Positions 46,734 to 57,392 of a DNA stretch of 64,000 nt are shown piece by piece. The DNA lies in contig NHNW01000052.1 of NCBI GenBank assembly GCA_002786025.1, positions 1 to 64,000 of the forward strand, in the 5' to 3' direction. The number at the start of each line of letters is the position of its first letter. Position 1 is the stretch's first letter. The stretch is from Zasmidium citrigriseum. Taxonomy: Eukaryota; Ascomycota; Dothideomycetes; Mycosphaerellales; Mycosphaerellaceae. The notes beneath the pieces were generated by a model. That model saw only the letters and a program-made list of their open reading frames with translations. It was not told the origin of the DNA and made no database searches. A program made the translations under genes and the position numbers.

Positions 46734-47149
46734 CCCGCCAGAGACCTGAGGCTATGCTTGATGCAGATGAAGGTCTATATCTTGCAACAATCGCGTGGAA
46801 GCGTCCAAGTCTATGTTAGTTGCGCCTGTGTGTATTGGTGGCCTGCAAAGTTGTCGAATGTCGAATGTCGAATATCCTCGAGTGTGTGCTGTAGGAGCAG
46901 GATGTCTCTGAAAGCTCCTAAAGAACTCATCAGCGTAACAAGAAATGACCATATCATGTGCTCTCGGCGTGCCATTGAAACTAGAATTGACATGTGAGTC
47001 TTTGTCGGAGAACATGATGTTGCAACAAACCACGAGATCGAGCAGGAGTATAGAATGAATTGCGCCCCGTGCGTATCCGAATGAGAAGGGTATCTTTGCT
47101 CGTGCCTGTATCCTCAAACGCCTCAATGTGTTATCGCTCAAGATCCCTT
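46734..47149. other. Intergenic between paralogue 3 and the Mcp1-like gene
   Basis: A minus-strand frame of 135 codons here begins at GTG and shows no features, so no gene is called. Confidence 0.5.
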
Positions 47150-48061
47150 TCAGAGCCACTTGCCGATGATCGGCAGCATCTGATAGAGCTCATCGTACTG
47201 TCGACCTACCCAGCCTGGAGCCTCACCACCTTTGGCAACGACGCCAAAAGCGCCTGCCATCCACAGCCCAGTAAACGCTGCAGCCAGACCATTGATGATA
47301 TACCACCGTCTCTTCTTCTGCAGCTGTCTCTGCGCACCCATACTAGTCACCTGATCAGGTGTCCATCCCAACCACTTCGCCCAACCCCAGGTAATATGGA
47401 AGCATCCAACTCCTAGCAGCGCGGTGAATCCAAAGAACGATATCGCCGGATGCTTTGCGAATGCATGGCTCACGTAGCTCAAATTCACATTACTGCTCCC
47501 TCCTTGCGTCATTTTGGGCAGTCCACGGTTTATGAACATGTGTCCCATCAGCAGAGGCACGAACTGAAACCCCAGCTTAGAGATGCCCGAGACCCGGGGC
47601 CAGAACTTGGTCAAGAAGCTCGCTGTATTCTCTTTTGAGTATGACTCTCCGTATCTTCTTGCGTTATGATTCCTTCTCAATACTCTTATTGCCAGTCCGG
47701 AGAAAACGTGGGCGTACATGGGGATAATGACCATGAGAGGCTCGGCGGCAGGGCTTTGGTAGTATTCGCGCGTGAGGAGGAGATACGATTCGCTCGCTGG
47801 GACGGATTGGGTGATTAGAGGCACGATAGATGTCGTAGTTATATGCATCGCGGCAAATGCGCTGAATGCGTATGTCGAGTACTTTTGTATTCTTGCTAGG
47901 TACCATATTGCCGAGTGTTGTGAGAGCCCGAGTCCATTCGTGCGTTTCGGATCGTAAGATGGAGGTTCATCTTTCTGTGAGGCTGCATCGTGGGTCGGTA
48001 TCGGTTCGAGCTCATGGAGCCCTACCTCGAGCGCATCGAGGCTGTCCAAGTCGTCGGCCAT
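47150..48061 (-). CDS. mcp1: Mcp1-like mitochondrial outer-membrane protein (DUF1691)
   Basis: 303 residues from ATG 48061 (MADDLDSL); upstream in-frame sequence starts only at TTG. An acidic 60-residue head is followed by five membrane spans: around WYLARIQKYSTYAFSAFAAMH, PLMVIIPMYAHVFSGLAIRV, KLGFQFVPLLMGHMFINRGL, FFGFTALLGVGCFHITWGWA and IINGLAAAFTGLWMAGAFG. The His/Trp-containing helices resemble the haem-b-type bundle of the Mcp1 (Mdm10-complementing protein) family. In yeast Mcp1 sits in the mitochondrial outer membrane, suppresses ERMES loss, recruits Vps13 and affects lipid supply. That role is transferred from the family, not read from this sequence. Confidence 0.8.
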   Translation of the reverse strand: MADDLDSLDALEVGLHELEPIPTHDAASQKDEPPSYDPKRTNGLGLSQHSAIWYLARIQKYSTYAFSAFAAMHITTTSIVPLITQSVPASESYLLLTREYYQSPAAEPLMVIIPMYAHVFSGLAIRVLRRNHNARRYGESYSKENTASFLTKFWPRVSGISKLGFQFVPLLMGHMFINRGLPKMTQGGSSNVNLSYVSHAFAKHPAISFFGFTALLGVGCFHITWGWAKWLGWTPDQVTSMGAQRQLQKKRRWYIINGLAAAFTGLWMAGAFGVVAKGGEAPGWVGRQYDELYQMLPIIGKWL

Positions 48062-48332
48062 GATCGAACTGGTGATGATGTCGAGGTCGAGTCTGGAGAG
48101 ATTCACATGTCGAAGCAACAGCCAGCCAACCGAACGCGTCGATTTAGTCAGCTTCGCGCTAATCTACAACCTTATCTCGCCGATGTTTTACCGGCCAGAG
48201 GACATTCTTGTCGCTTCCTCTTGAAGCGTTTGAAGTCTCCTTTGAAGCCTGATCCCATATCCTGAATGTCTCCGGATATCAATAGTCTCCCAACGCCTCG
48301 CTAAACCCCGTCTGAAGCACAAATTTCCACCA

Positions 48333-48992
48333 TCAATACCTCATCTGCGCTTGCTCCGCATCCATGTCGTTGAGCTCTTCGTCCGTCATGATGTCCGTGA
48401 GCTTGAAGTTCGGGTCGAAAGGCATGACCTTCTCGGGGTCGTACTGATCGTCCGCCCATCCATTCGCGATTGCTCTGTTGAGATCGTTAGTATCTCCACC
48501 GACACCTTTTCCCAGCTCGACATCCAGTGGCTTGGCAGGCACGACATTGGCATTCTGTGGCTGGAGGGTGCTTTTGAAGACTGGCTTCTTCTTGACGGCT
48601 CCAGTGGCTCCGGCTCCAGGCAGTGAGATTGAGACAGATTTGAGGCCGGCTTCCTCGTTCATCCTGGCTTCGGATTCTCGGGCTCGGGCGGCGGCATTTG
48701 GGTCTTTGGTGAGGTTCTTGAGATCTTTCAGGCGCTGTACACACAGGAAATGAGCGCAAGATTGTCGTCACTTTTGGCGTTCATGGAGTACCTTTCGATG
48801 CAGGTGGTCGTACGAGCCTTCATGGGCCTCGAATTCATTCATCCGATCATATCCCTTCTGACACAGATCGCAGAAGAAGTTTTTGCGAAATGCGCGAGCG
48901 CTCTCTGTCGTCGCTTGAGGAAGAGCATGGTTTCGCTATGAATCTCTGTTAGGTCGAGTGTCGCGCAGTCGAATAATGCGTACCGGCGGCAT
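48333..48992 (-). CDS. C2H2 zinc-finger protein with 9-nt first coding exon
   Basis: Exons 48984-48992 (ATG CCG CCG only), 48792-48935 and 48333-48734 (introns 48 and 57 nt) give 184 residues. One C2H2 finger spans residues 25-47 (FFCDLCQKGYDRMNEFEAH, then SYDHLH). It is followed by RKRLKDLK, the arrangement seen in the single finger of GPATCH8/ZNF804-type proteins, which are nuclear and linked to RNA processing. The rest is low-complexity and ends with DPNFKLTDIMTDEELNDMD. I chose the start from the MPP micro-exon because it joins in frame (MPPRNHALPQ) with consensus splice sites; the internal ATG at the finger would cut the domain. Confidence 0.78.
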
Positions 48993-50142
48993 GGTGGAAG
49001 AAATTGCTTGAAGAAGGCTACCCGAATGAATAGCGGGTATCGACCTCCGATTCTATTGTATGTATGCTGGCGATCGTGGCTTTGTTTGGCGATGGATGCC
49101 GTGGTCGTGTCGTCGCTGTCATGAGCATCGTCGACGGCAGCGTGGAGTGAAAGAGGGAAGCTCAGACACCTTAGGCGTCCGAGCGCTAGATCAGCTACGA
49201 AGCGGGGTCTGACTCGACTGAGACTACAGCTTTCTCCCACAGACCGTCTCTCAGATCTCATCGAAAGCATCAATCTTCATTTTTGTCAATTCAATCTCTC
49301 CAACTGTATTGCTTCAGCATCAGAGACACATCAACCAGCTCCGACATTGCGCCACATTTTGATTGCTGGGCTGCAATGCCACGTGCGAGACTACTGCGTG
49401 AGCATCACGCTATCCCCGTCTATACCACATGTCCCATATCTTCCCATTGTCAAGATCTCTACAAAGCCAGAGCTATTTCAAGCCGGAGCTTGGACGCACT
49501 TCGAAGTGACCAGGGCTGATGAGTCCTCAGCAGAACTCGAGCGTTGGAAGGTTGCAAGCGCTGTAACAAGCTGCACGAGCGGTCAAGATCTCTGGAACGT
49601 GGCTTGCGTCCTGCCGGACCTCCAGGGGAATAGCTTCGACTCAGCGAGTAAGATCCATCGCGGTGGTCATACGTGCCTCGCAGGTCCAAAATGCAGGGTC
49701 ATTCGAAAAGCTGTCGTTGCACTACGAAAAGGCAAGCAAGTACTCCAGCAGCTAACCCCAGCATGAGGCGTCCGCTGGCAGGCGAGTGGCTGGCTGACTA
49801 CGCTATGCTGTGAGACTGTTAGGGAAGTCAGCTATCAACAGACTCTCAGCTACTGATGGTCCAGGCCTGTTCAGCTTCTCTCTCGACACGAAAAGAGGCT
49901 TACGCCAAGTGCAGACTCTCGTCTCATCGCGTCTTCAGCTACGGGTGGCAGCATTTACATGGCTGTGCCTCAGGAGACGGATGCAGGTCGCATTGGTAGG
50001 ATACTACATGGCTTCTGAACCAGGCCTGGGCCACCACCTGACAGCATACTCGACCAATGTCTATAAGAATGTAAGGCTTCCAACGTTCATTACAGAGATC
50101 ATTCCACCCCTCAAAACAGCAAGTCCATTTACCTCTTACAAA
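48993..50142. other. Divergent intergenic region
   Basis: Over 1.1 kb between the zinc-finger gene and the DyP peroxidase. Plus-strand frames up to 139 codons (49347-49766, TTG start) lack recognisable features. Promoters of both genes should be here. Confidence 0.5.
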
Positions 50143-51818
50143 ATGACCTCTGTCGTATCAGATCTTGCCAACATCCAGGGCGACATTCTCCTGAATGGTC
50201 TCCCGAAAGAAGTTGAAGCTTTCTGGTTCTTCACTATCCCCGATGGTCAGGCTTCCTCATTCTGCTCCAATCTCCGCAAAGTCGCCCAGCAGGAGATCAC
50301 ATCTACCGACAATGTCCAGAGCACGCGCAAGAACATCAAAGACTTCAAAGCAAACCTCGATCCAAATGCTCCAACACAGAAGCTACCCACCGTTGGCGCC
50401 AACATCTCATTCACATTCAGAGGCTTGAAGAAGGCAAGTCACAATTCGACCATATCATCTGCTTTATGCTGACCGTATCACAGATGTCCAAGGTTGTCTC
50501 TGGTCTCAATATCCAGGACAACGTCACGGGCGAGAGCACTTTCGAGCAGGGCATGCGCAGTGGTGCTGTCAGCGGCCTTCAGGATCCTCCGAAGCAGGGC
50601 TCTTCTGACCCTGACTGGGATGCTGCATGGCTGAACAATCAGCTCGACGGTGTACTTCTCGTCGCTGGTAACACGCCTCAGCTTGTGCAAGATAAGCTGG
50701 ATCGTATCAAGAAGCTTTTTGGCACCTCTGCAAAGCTGGCCTTCAGAATTGATGGCAAGGTGCGACCTGGTGCCCAGAAGGGCAACGAGCAGTTAGTACA
50801 TCCCATCAATCTCGTACGCGAACTCTGTTCTAATCATTCATGCAGTTTCGGCTACAAAGATGGCATCTCCCAACCAGTCGTCGGCGGTCTCCCCAACCTA
50901 ACCAAAGAAGAATCCTTCGTCCCTCCAGGTCAAGACACCATCCAACAGGGCACGATCCTCTGCGGGCGTCCCGGCGACTTCTCCGCCCAGAACCGCCCAG
51001 CATGGATGGTCGACGGCAGCTTTCTCGTCTTCCGCAAGCTCAAGCAGAACGTCCAAGACTGGAACAAATTCCTCGTCGACTCTTCCAACACCCTCGGCAC
51101 CTGGTCCGATCAACTCGGCGCCCGTCTCATCGGCCGCTGGAAGTCTGGCTGTCCAGTCAATGCCTCGCCCGAATGGGACAACAAAGAAATCGGCAACGAT
51201 CCCATGCGAAACAACATCTTGGAATTCGACCCACCAGGTCTCAATAAGGGTAACTTCGAAATCAAAGCCGGCATGAAGATGGTCTGCCCCATTGGTAAGA
51301 ATCTCCCCTCCCAAAACCAAACCCCCAACAAACCACAACCTAACACACCCATCCCAGGCGCTCACATCCGCAAAACCAACCCCCGCGGCGACCAACCCCC
51401 CTCGGGCCGCAGCAGCGTAAACCCCCACCGCATCCTCCGCCGCGGCATCCCCTTCGGCCCAGAAATCAGCGAAGACGCCAATGCCGAACGCGGCTTGCTC
51501 TTCGCCTGCTACCAATCTTCCCTCTCCAACGGCTTCGACTTCATCCAGCAAGCCTGGGCCAACAACCCGTTCTTCCGCTTTGAGGGCGGTGGTGTCGATG
51601 CCGTGATGGGCCAGACGAACGATGCGGCGACTGTGGGGATGAAAGGGTTGTTTCCGCAGGATGCGAGTAAGGAGTTGCAGCTGCCGGGGAAGAATCGGTT
51701 TGTGGTTCCTAGGGGTGGGGAGTACTTTTTTTCGCCGTCGATTGGGGCGCTTACGGGGGTTATGTCAAATGTTGTTGCGCCTGCTAACGGGGCGAATGGG
51801 CAGGTGCCCTTGAAGTAG
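50143..51818 (+). CDS. DyP-type peroxidase
   Basis: Exons 50143-50433, 50484-50791, 50846-51294 and 51358-51818 give 502 residues. The signature GxxDG appears as HFGYKDGISQP (about 200-210; the His codon is split by intron 2). The proximal haem His lies in AHIRKTNPRGD (about 352). The C-terminal part has NPFFRFEGGGVDAVMG and EYFFSPSIGA, typical of the family. DyP peroxidases are haem enzymes that oxidise dyes and phenolic compounds with hydrogen peroxide. There is no signal peptide, so it is probably intracellular. Intron 1 uses a GCAAGT donor (GC-AG class). The other introns are 54 and 63 nt with GT donors. Confidence 0.93.
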
Positions 51819-51930
51819 GGTCTGGGCTTCTTCTGAATGAGTTATGAACGCTTATGACGGGATTAGGGAAATGTGAGATAAACGGGAGATGCAATGAATG
51901 AATGAGATGCTGCGAGCTTTACTTCTCTTC

Positions 51931-53112
51931 CTACTCTTCCTCCACTGACTCCGACCGCTGCCGCTCCAGATATCTGAACGTGGACTGCGGACTTGGTGCT
52001 TGATCTTGCTCCTCCTGCTCTTCAACTGCACTGTCCAGCATCGCCCCCAAGTCGTAGAAGGAAAGCGAGATGTGTTCTTTCCAAGGAAGGTCGGCATGGA
52101 AATCGCTTAGACGAAGAACGAGGGCGTCATCGGCATGTTCTTCGCCTTTTGGTGGGATCTGGACATTGTCGAGATACTTGACTGCTGTCAGAGTGACCAC
52201 GTCCTCGTCCTGGTCCTGGTGATCGGCGTGTTGGAGACGAAAGACCGATACGCTAAGTTGATATGGCGTCTTGTCCTTGGTGCGCTGCTCATAGTCCCTA
52301 TGCTCAATCCGTACAAAGATGACAGTACGAATCTTTCCCTTAGAGCCGTCAATGTAGTCGTGCCCTTTCCTGTCCTTGAGATTGGATGATGAATTGACTT
52401 CAACGATGACCGTTGGTCTTGCGACTCCTAGTACACCGATGGACTGGTCCGGACAAAAGGCACTGCTGCCGGCACCAAGCCGCAGGTTCTGCGTCGGGCT
52501 GCCTTTCGTGGTGAGCCGCTGGCCGATGCTGCCACCCTCCGTGTGTTTCTTGATCTTGTCTAGCACGCGGTAGACGATAGCATTGGCGTAGGTCTCGTAC
52601 AGCGGCTCTGGCTCTCGGAGGCGTAAGGTGCGGGTTCGTGAGTCGTACTCCTGTCGGGCCTTGTCGTAGGCCCACGAGAGGCCTTCAGCGAACTTTGTAT
52701 TTGCCTGGGAGAAATCCATGAGGCGACGCAGCTCGCTGTACTCCGCTTGTGAGAGCTTCCACTGCTGCGAAGACGGGCCCGCTAGACCTTGCACTCGTTT
52801 TGTGTATGCGTCCAGTATAGGTCGTAGGGCCGCTGGGTAGTCGTCGCCATTTTCGCCTAGGACATCTCGCGGCTGCATTCTTTTTTTTTTTTTGCGCCTC
52901 GTTCTCGCTGTGTTGAGAGTGTTCCTTTTCGCTGCGTGCCTGGGAGTCGAGTTGTGCCGGGGAGGCGAAGTCAAAACCAAGCGAAACGGAAGACGACCAC
53001 GCCAAACAGATCTGCGAGCGTCAAGAGCGTCTCGCACATGCCGTCGTGCTATAGACTTTCGAGGTTGCGAGTCGTAGAGTTTAGACATGAAGTTGAAGTT
53101 CAGGAAGCCCAT
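51931..53112 (-). CDS. Fungal protein with possible PD-(D/E)XK-like core
   Basis: The frame runs from ATG 53112 (393 residues), but the confident part begins at ATG 52878 (MQPRDVLGENGDD, 315 residues). The upstream 78 residues are Arg-rich and cross a long A/T run, so they may be 5' UTR. A central ARPTVIVEVNSSSNLKD, then DYIDGSKGKIRTVIFVRIEH, looks like the beta-hairpin and acidic residues of fungal PD-(D/E)XK/Uma2-like nuclease folds. I cannot assign the catalytic set with certainty. The C-terminus is acidic. It could instead be a non-enzymatic relative. Confidence 0.55.
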   Translation of the reverse strand: MGFLNFNFMSKLYDSQPRKSIARRHVRDALDARRSVWRGRLPFRLVLTSPPRHNSTPRHAAKRNTLNTARTRRKKKKRMQPRDVLGENGDDYPAALRPILDAYTKRVQGLAGPSSQQWKLSQAEYSELRRLMDFSQANTKFAEGLSWAYDKARQEYDSRTRTLRLREPEPLYETYANAIVYRVLDKIKKHTEGGSIGQRLTTKGSPTQNLRLGAGSSAFCPDQSIGVLGVARPTVIVEVNSSSNLKDRKGHDYIDGSKGKIRTVIFVRIEHRDYEQRTKDKTPYQLSVSVFRLQHADHQDQDEDVVTLTAVKYLDNVQIPPKGEEHADDALVLRLSDFHADLPWKEHISLSFYDLGAMLDSAVEEQEEQDQAPSPQSTFRYLERQRSESVEEE

Positions 53113-53737
53113 GAACAGGCAGCCTTCGATTGGTGCCTACAAAATCTCATCTACCTCCTATTCAATGCAAATGAGATACACCGATTGCCATGCAGGAGTT
53201 CACTTGTCAGTTTGAACGTTGGGTGCACAATGCCTTAGGGATCAATGAACGTATCTCCATGGATCCGTTCCAAGAAGACCCTACGCCATGAAGACAGGTG
53301 AGGTCGAAGAGCAGCGCTCCCATAGGCGGATAAACTGATTGAGGGACAGCTTGGTCTCACGGAATCTGCTCGGAGACGGTCGTCCATGTGATAATCGGCT
53401 CAGTCAGGTCTTCGTCAGATGAAGAAAGATCGAACATCGGGAAGTGATGCTCATAGACGTCACTCTTGCCCCACGTCAACGTCGCGTGTCTCAAGAACGA
53501 CCCCTCGATTGCTTCCGACAACTTTTCTCTCTTTCTCAACACAGAACAACAACGACAAACCACTCGAACTCAAACACCAGAACCAAATGTGAGTCGTTCC
53601 CGAGGACTGGTGCTGAGGCATTGGAAGCTGACTTTCCGCCATAGCCTCTTAAATCCCCAAACAACCACGTACGGAGCTACCTCCGCTCAACCCTCCAGAA
53701 AGATCAGAACTGAGCAACAATCAGAAGACAAGCAACA
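53113..53737. other. Divergent intergenic region
   Basis: Short frames only; no additional gene supported. Bears the promoter and leader of the small gene at 53738. Confidence 0.5.
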
Positions 53738-53998
53738 ATGTCCGCACCAAACCAGGGCCGTCAATCCCCAGAGCCAGGCCGTCAGGCCGACAGCCAGCTC
53801 CACACCGCCACCGACCCCAACAAGTACGACTCCCAAGCCTCCCTCGTCCTCGCCACCAGCTAACGACATCTGAACAGGCAAGGCGCACAACCAGGCGACA
53901 AGGCCGCTGAGGCGAGCAAGGAGCAGCTGAGCAACTTGAGCAGCAACCCGGGTGGTCCTTTGGACAAGGAGGCTGAGAAGAAGACGGCGAAAGACTGA
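53738..53998 (+). CDS. Small conserved-looking fungal protein
   Basis: Exons 53738-53823 and 53878-53998 (intron 54 nt, GTACGA donor, CTAAC branch, AACAG acceptor) give 68 residues: hydrophilic, Gln/Pro-rich at the N-terminus (MSAPNQGRQSPEPGRQAD) and Lys/Glu-rich at the C-terminus (NPGGPLDKEAEKKTAKD). No signal peptide or membrane span; likely intrinsically disordered. The clean splice join with matched phase is the main support. I have an impression of similar tiny proteins in other filamentous ascomycetes but cannot name a function. Confidence 0.7.
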
Positions 53999-54303
53999 GC
54001 TGGATAGCGTGATTGGCTACGATTGATGATCTGTCGATAGAGGCTGCTTGCCATTGATGCAGCGGCGGGATTGCATCGGCATCTGGGAATGGATGCATGT
54101 ATATGATGGTATGGCTCATATGAATTGAGCTTTCTGATCCCACTTCTTCACGTCCATCTCTTTCTTTACATCACTGTTGTGATGCGCGTCCCGGGTGCTT
54201 TGATCCGTGTGGCATTTTTGAAGGATGAGGTGCAGTCGGTGGCTTCATCGGCAACCTTGCGGATCACGGAATGGTCTTCGAACTTCATCACTGATGATTC
54301 CGT

Positions 54304-55020
54304 TCAACCCAGTCCTCGCCCCCGCCCTCTGGTACTGCTCGACACCCGTCCATAGCTGCTCGTGCCTCTGGTGTTGGCCGTGAGACCTCTGCCTCGCCCA
54401 GTCGTGCCTGCAGTCCCTCTGGTCGAGCTAGATGTCCCTCTAGTGCTCCTCGTCCTGCTCAGCCCAGCTCTGGCGCGCTTCTCCTCCACTGCAGCCTTCT
54501 TCCTCTCCTCCTCTTCAGCCTTCCGCTGTGCCTCTTCTCGCCGTCGCTGCTCTTCCATAGCCCTCCGCTCAGCCTCCTGCTCCTTCCTGGCCTCCTCGTT
54601 CTCCATATCTTCAACATCCCGCGTCGCGCCCTGCCATTGCGGATCCAGAATCAGTCTCTGATTGTGCTCTGTCTGGGATAGTATCCGCGTCCAGGTCGCA
54701 AGCAGACTAGATGCATCGTTCACAGTCTTATTGACAGTCTCCATATTGCCCTTCGCTTTGGTCAGAGACGCCGTGACGCCCTCTATCACGCGATTGACCT
54801 CGCGCACTTTCTCCAGCTCGGCCTGCAATTGCGCATTACGGGCATCTTCCTGGTCTTGCTTCGACTGCTTCGGTACAGGCTGCTGTTTCTTCGCGGATGA
54901 GGCATTGGAGCTGGGCGTGTGCTTCTGCGTATTTGCGCCGCTGTCGGGCGATGCGAACAGGTCTTCGTCGGGATCTTCGAGCTGAAGCTTGGCGATGTCT
55001 GGAATGTCGCCCTTGGACAT
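54304..55020 (-). CDS. DUO1: DASH complex subunit Duo1
   Basis: 238 residues, single exon, start at ATG 55020. The conserved Duo1 core lies at about 60-135 (REVNRVIEGVTASLTKAKGN, then TVNDASSLLATWTRILSQTE). A charged coiled coil (about 138-184, Glu/Arg/Lys) and an Arg/Gly/Ser/Thr-rich tail ending RGRGRGLG follow. In yeasts the DASH/Dam1 ring couples kinetochores to spindle microtubules, and Duo1 is one of its ten subunits. The basic tail could bind microtubules (inference). Confidence 0.9.
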   Translation of the reverse strand: MSKGDIPDIAKLQLEDPDEDLFASPDSGANTQKHTPSSNASSAKKQQPVPKQSKQDQEDARNAQLQAELEKVREVNRVIEGVTASLTKAKGNMETVNKTVNDASSLLATWTRILSQTEHNQRLILDPQWQGATRDVEDMENEEARKEQEAERRAMEEQRRREEAQRKAEEEERKKAAVEEKRARAGLSRTRSTRGTSSSTRGTAGTTGRGRGLTANTRGTSSYGRVSSSTRGRGRGLG

Positions 55021-55741
55021 GGCGGCAGCACACGAGCGGCGTAAAGTCGGGGTTTGATGGGCGCAATACGCGTCTTTTGGCTGTCTCTTGAGGAGGCCGC
55101 CGTCTGGTGGCCGTGTTTATTTATGGTGGTGCAGATGACGAGCGCGTCGATGTTTGAGTGGCAGACGCGTGCTTTTGCCGATCAGGACCCCTGCGAAGAT
55201 CCCAGCCACGCACTTCGCAAGTTCCCACCTCACGTCCCGACTTTCACTCCCACCAACACTACCACCTACTCCAACAAACATACATCCCGACTTGCTGGCT
55301 CATCGCGCATCGCTTCATTGTCGCCGGATCGCACTCACCTAGTAAACGGTATCATCTTGGACCAGTTGGAGCCGAATTCGACGCTGTGAAAGTGGAGGCG
55401 CAAAGAAAGGGAGGACTGCAAGATTAGCTTCAAGAGGACCACAATTGGCGCATCGAGTGAAGGAGGATCAAGAGCTCGCAATTGAAGGAGACAGGAAGAG
55501 TTGGCGTAGAACGGACCCTGCCGCAGAGGAGCTATTTCTTCCGAAAGGTGCTCGATCCAACTTGCGACAAGACACCAACATTCCGGATACAACAACATCG
55601 CCGGAAGCCACTCGCCAGTTGCCATTGCCTCGCCGCTGCCAGCCAAGAAGCCAGCGTTGCGGGCAGTGTGTACTAACTGGTGAAACAGGAACCTAGGCTG
55701 CACGTGAAAGCCGCTAAGCCTCAGGTTGCTGCCTTCTCAAC
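55021..55741. other. Divergent intergenic region between Duo1 and Ser/Pro-rich gene
   Basis: No coding feature supported. A likely bidirectional promoter interval of about 720 bp. Confidence 0.5.
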
Positions 55742-57392
55742 ATGGAGCCTCCGTCCACTCCACCACCTTCGACGTCGCGCTTCGACCGCGCACGCACACC
55801 ACCATCGCCAACTTGGGGCCCGCTCCACGAAGACTACGACCCATACTCGCCGCGCCGCTCGACTAGAAGCACTTTGGCCACGAACAAGTACAGCACCCCC
55901 AACATCTCGCGCACTATTCACAACAACGTCCCGCCGCTTCATCCGACTTCCTCCGCTAAGCCGGCCTTCTCCCTCCATGACGTACTGTCCCCGCCAAGCT
56001 CACCGATGAATAGTGGCGCCATGACCCCCCGCAAAGCCGACAATAGCAAGATGGACAATTGCAACGCCAATGACCACCTCGACCCATCCTCTTCCGTCCG
56101 CAAGCCATCATCGCTATTCCCAACTCCAGCAAAGACGCCCTCCATGACTCCCGCCCGCAAGCACCAGCGCGCCGCCAGCATGCAAGACACCGCCCGTGTT
56201 CTTCATTTCCAGCCCGACGACCCGAACGACGCCATGCCGACCCGTCGCGAGAGTCGCAAGCACAACGCCCCGCGGGCGGGCAAGTCTCAGGGCTTCACCC
56301 TCGATGTCGAGGACTACGATGCCAACCAGCGGACCTCCAATGCAAACGGCTTCCAGATCTACACCGAGTCGGCGGCTCGCGTTCCAGAGAAGGACGAGTC
56401 CGATGCCAACCCATTCTGGCGCCCACGTGCCCGCACCGTCCCACAGCCCGCTGAGAAGCCGAAGAGTCTCCCAAAGAAGTCGGCCGCTCTCCTCGCCGAG
56501 GAGCGTCGCATGCATGACGCCGCCGCAAGAGATGAGGGCATCGTCTACAACTTGTAAGTTTCACTCACACCACATTCACCTGTCAGCATGCTAACACCAC
56601 CACAGCCGTGGCAGGAAGGTGTACCGCCGCTTCGAGGGCGCTCAGGACTCTGATGAAGAGGATCCCGGTAACACCCAACACCAGCTTGCCCTGAAGCGTG
56701 CGGTCGGCAGTGCAGCCAGTCGTCCGATGACACGCAGCTCGATCAAGCCACGCCTTCTCTTCCAATCCTTCGACTCGGGCTATGGCGCCAGCGACAATGT
56801 CGACGAGGAGGCCGAGACTGATATCGAGATGTCCGATGCACCGCCTGTTGACGCACAAGAGGAGGAAGTCACTCAATCATCTATTGTCGCCACTCCTGCC
56901 AAGAAGAAGTCCGCTGCTCCGCCCATGATGAGCCCACCAACGACTAAGCGTGCTACTCGCAAGCACGACGCCGAAGAGATGCCTGCTCCGTCTGACTCCA
57001 CCGTTCATCTCCCAACACAAGCTCGCGGAAGCAAGAAGAAGAAGGTGGAAATCAACGCCATTCCCATTTACTACGACGGAACGCCAGAGCCACAGTCGGT
57101 CGAGGCGAGCACGCCGGAAGCTGCAGCACCTCCTACTCCAGCCCGCAGCTCACGCAAGAAGAGGATCGAGACGCATCTCACGCCCGTGGTTGAAGAGGAG
57201 GACTCGCCAGCTGCCCGCGACAGCTCTCCCGCTCCTGCCTTCCCAGCTGGTCGTCGCTCGAGCTCCAGCCCATTTGACAAGTGGCCACGCACCAAGAGCG
57301 CCCACAAGCGTGATGGGGAGCCACTCGAAGGCAGTGCATCTGGCGCGGCCGGCAAGCGCACTCGCAGCGCAACTCGTCAGGCTCCTGCTTGA
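55742..57392 (+). CDS. Ser/Thr-Pro-rich disordered fungal protein
   Basis: Exons 55742-56553 and 56606-57392 (intron 52 nt) give 532 residues. The N-terminal half is dense in TP and SP sites (for example FPTPAKTPSMTPARK, FSLHDVLSPPSSP). The splice joins VYN and FRGRKVYRRFEGA, which looks like the best conserved block. The C-terminal half alternates acidic stretches with KKKK- and RSSRKKR-type basic patches, likely nuclear localisation signals. The composition suggests a nuclear CDK or MAP-kinase substrate; that is inference, and I recognise no folded domain. Confidence 0.75.

Noticed and set aside
50898..51551. 217-codon minus-strand frame opposite the DyP peroxidase
   Set aside because: Shadow of GC-rich third positions in a well-supported gene; no domain.
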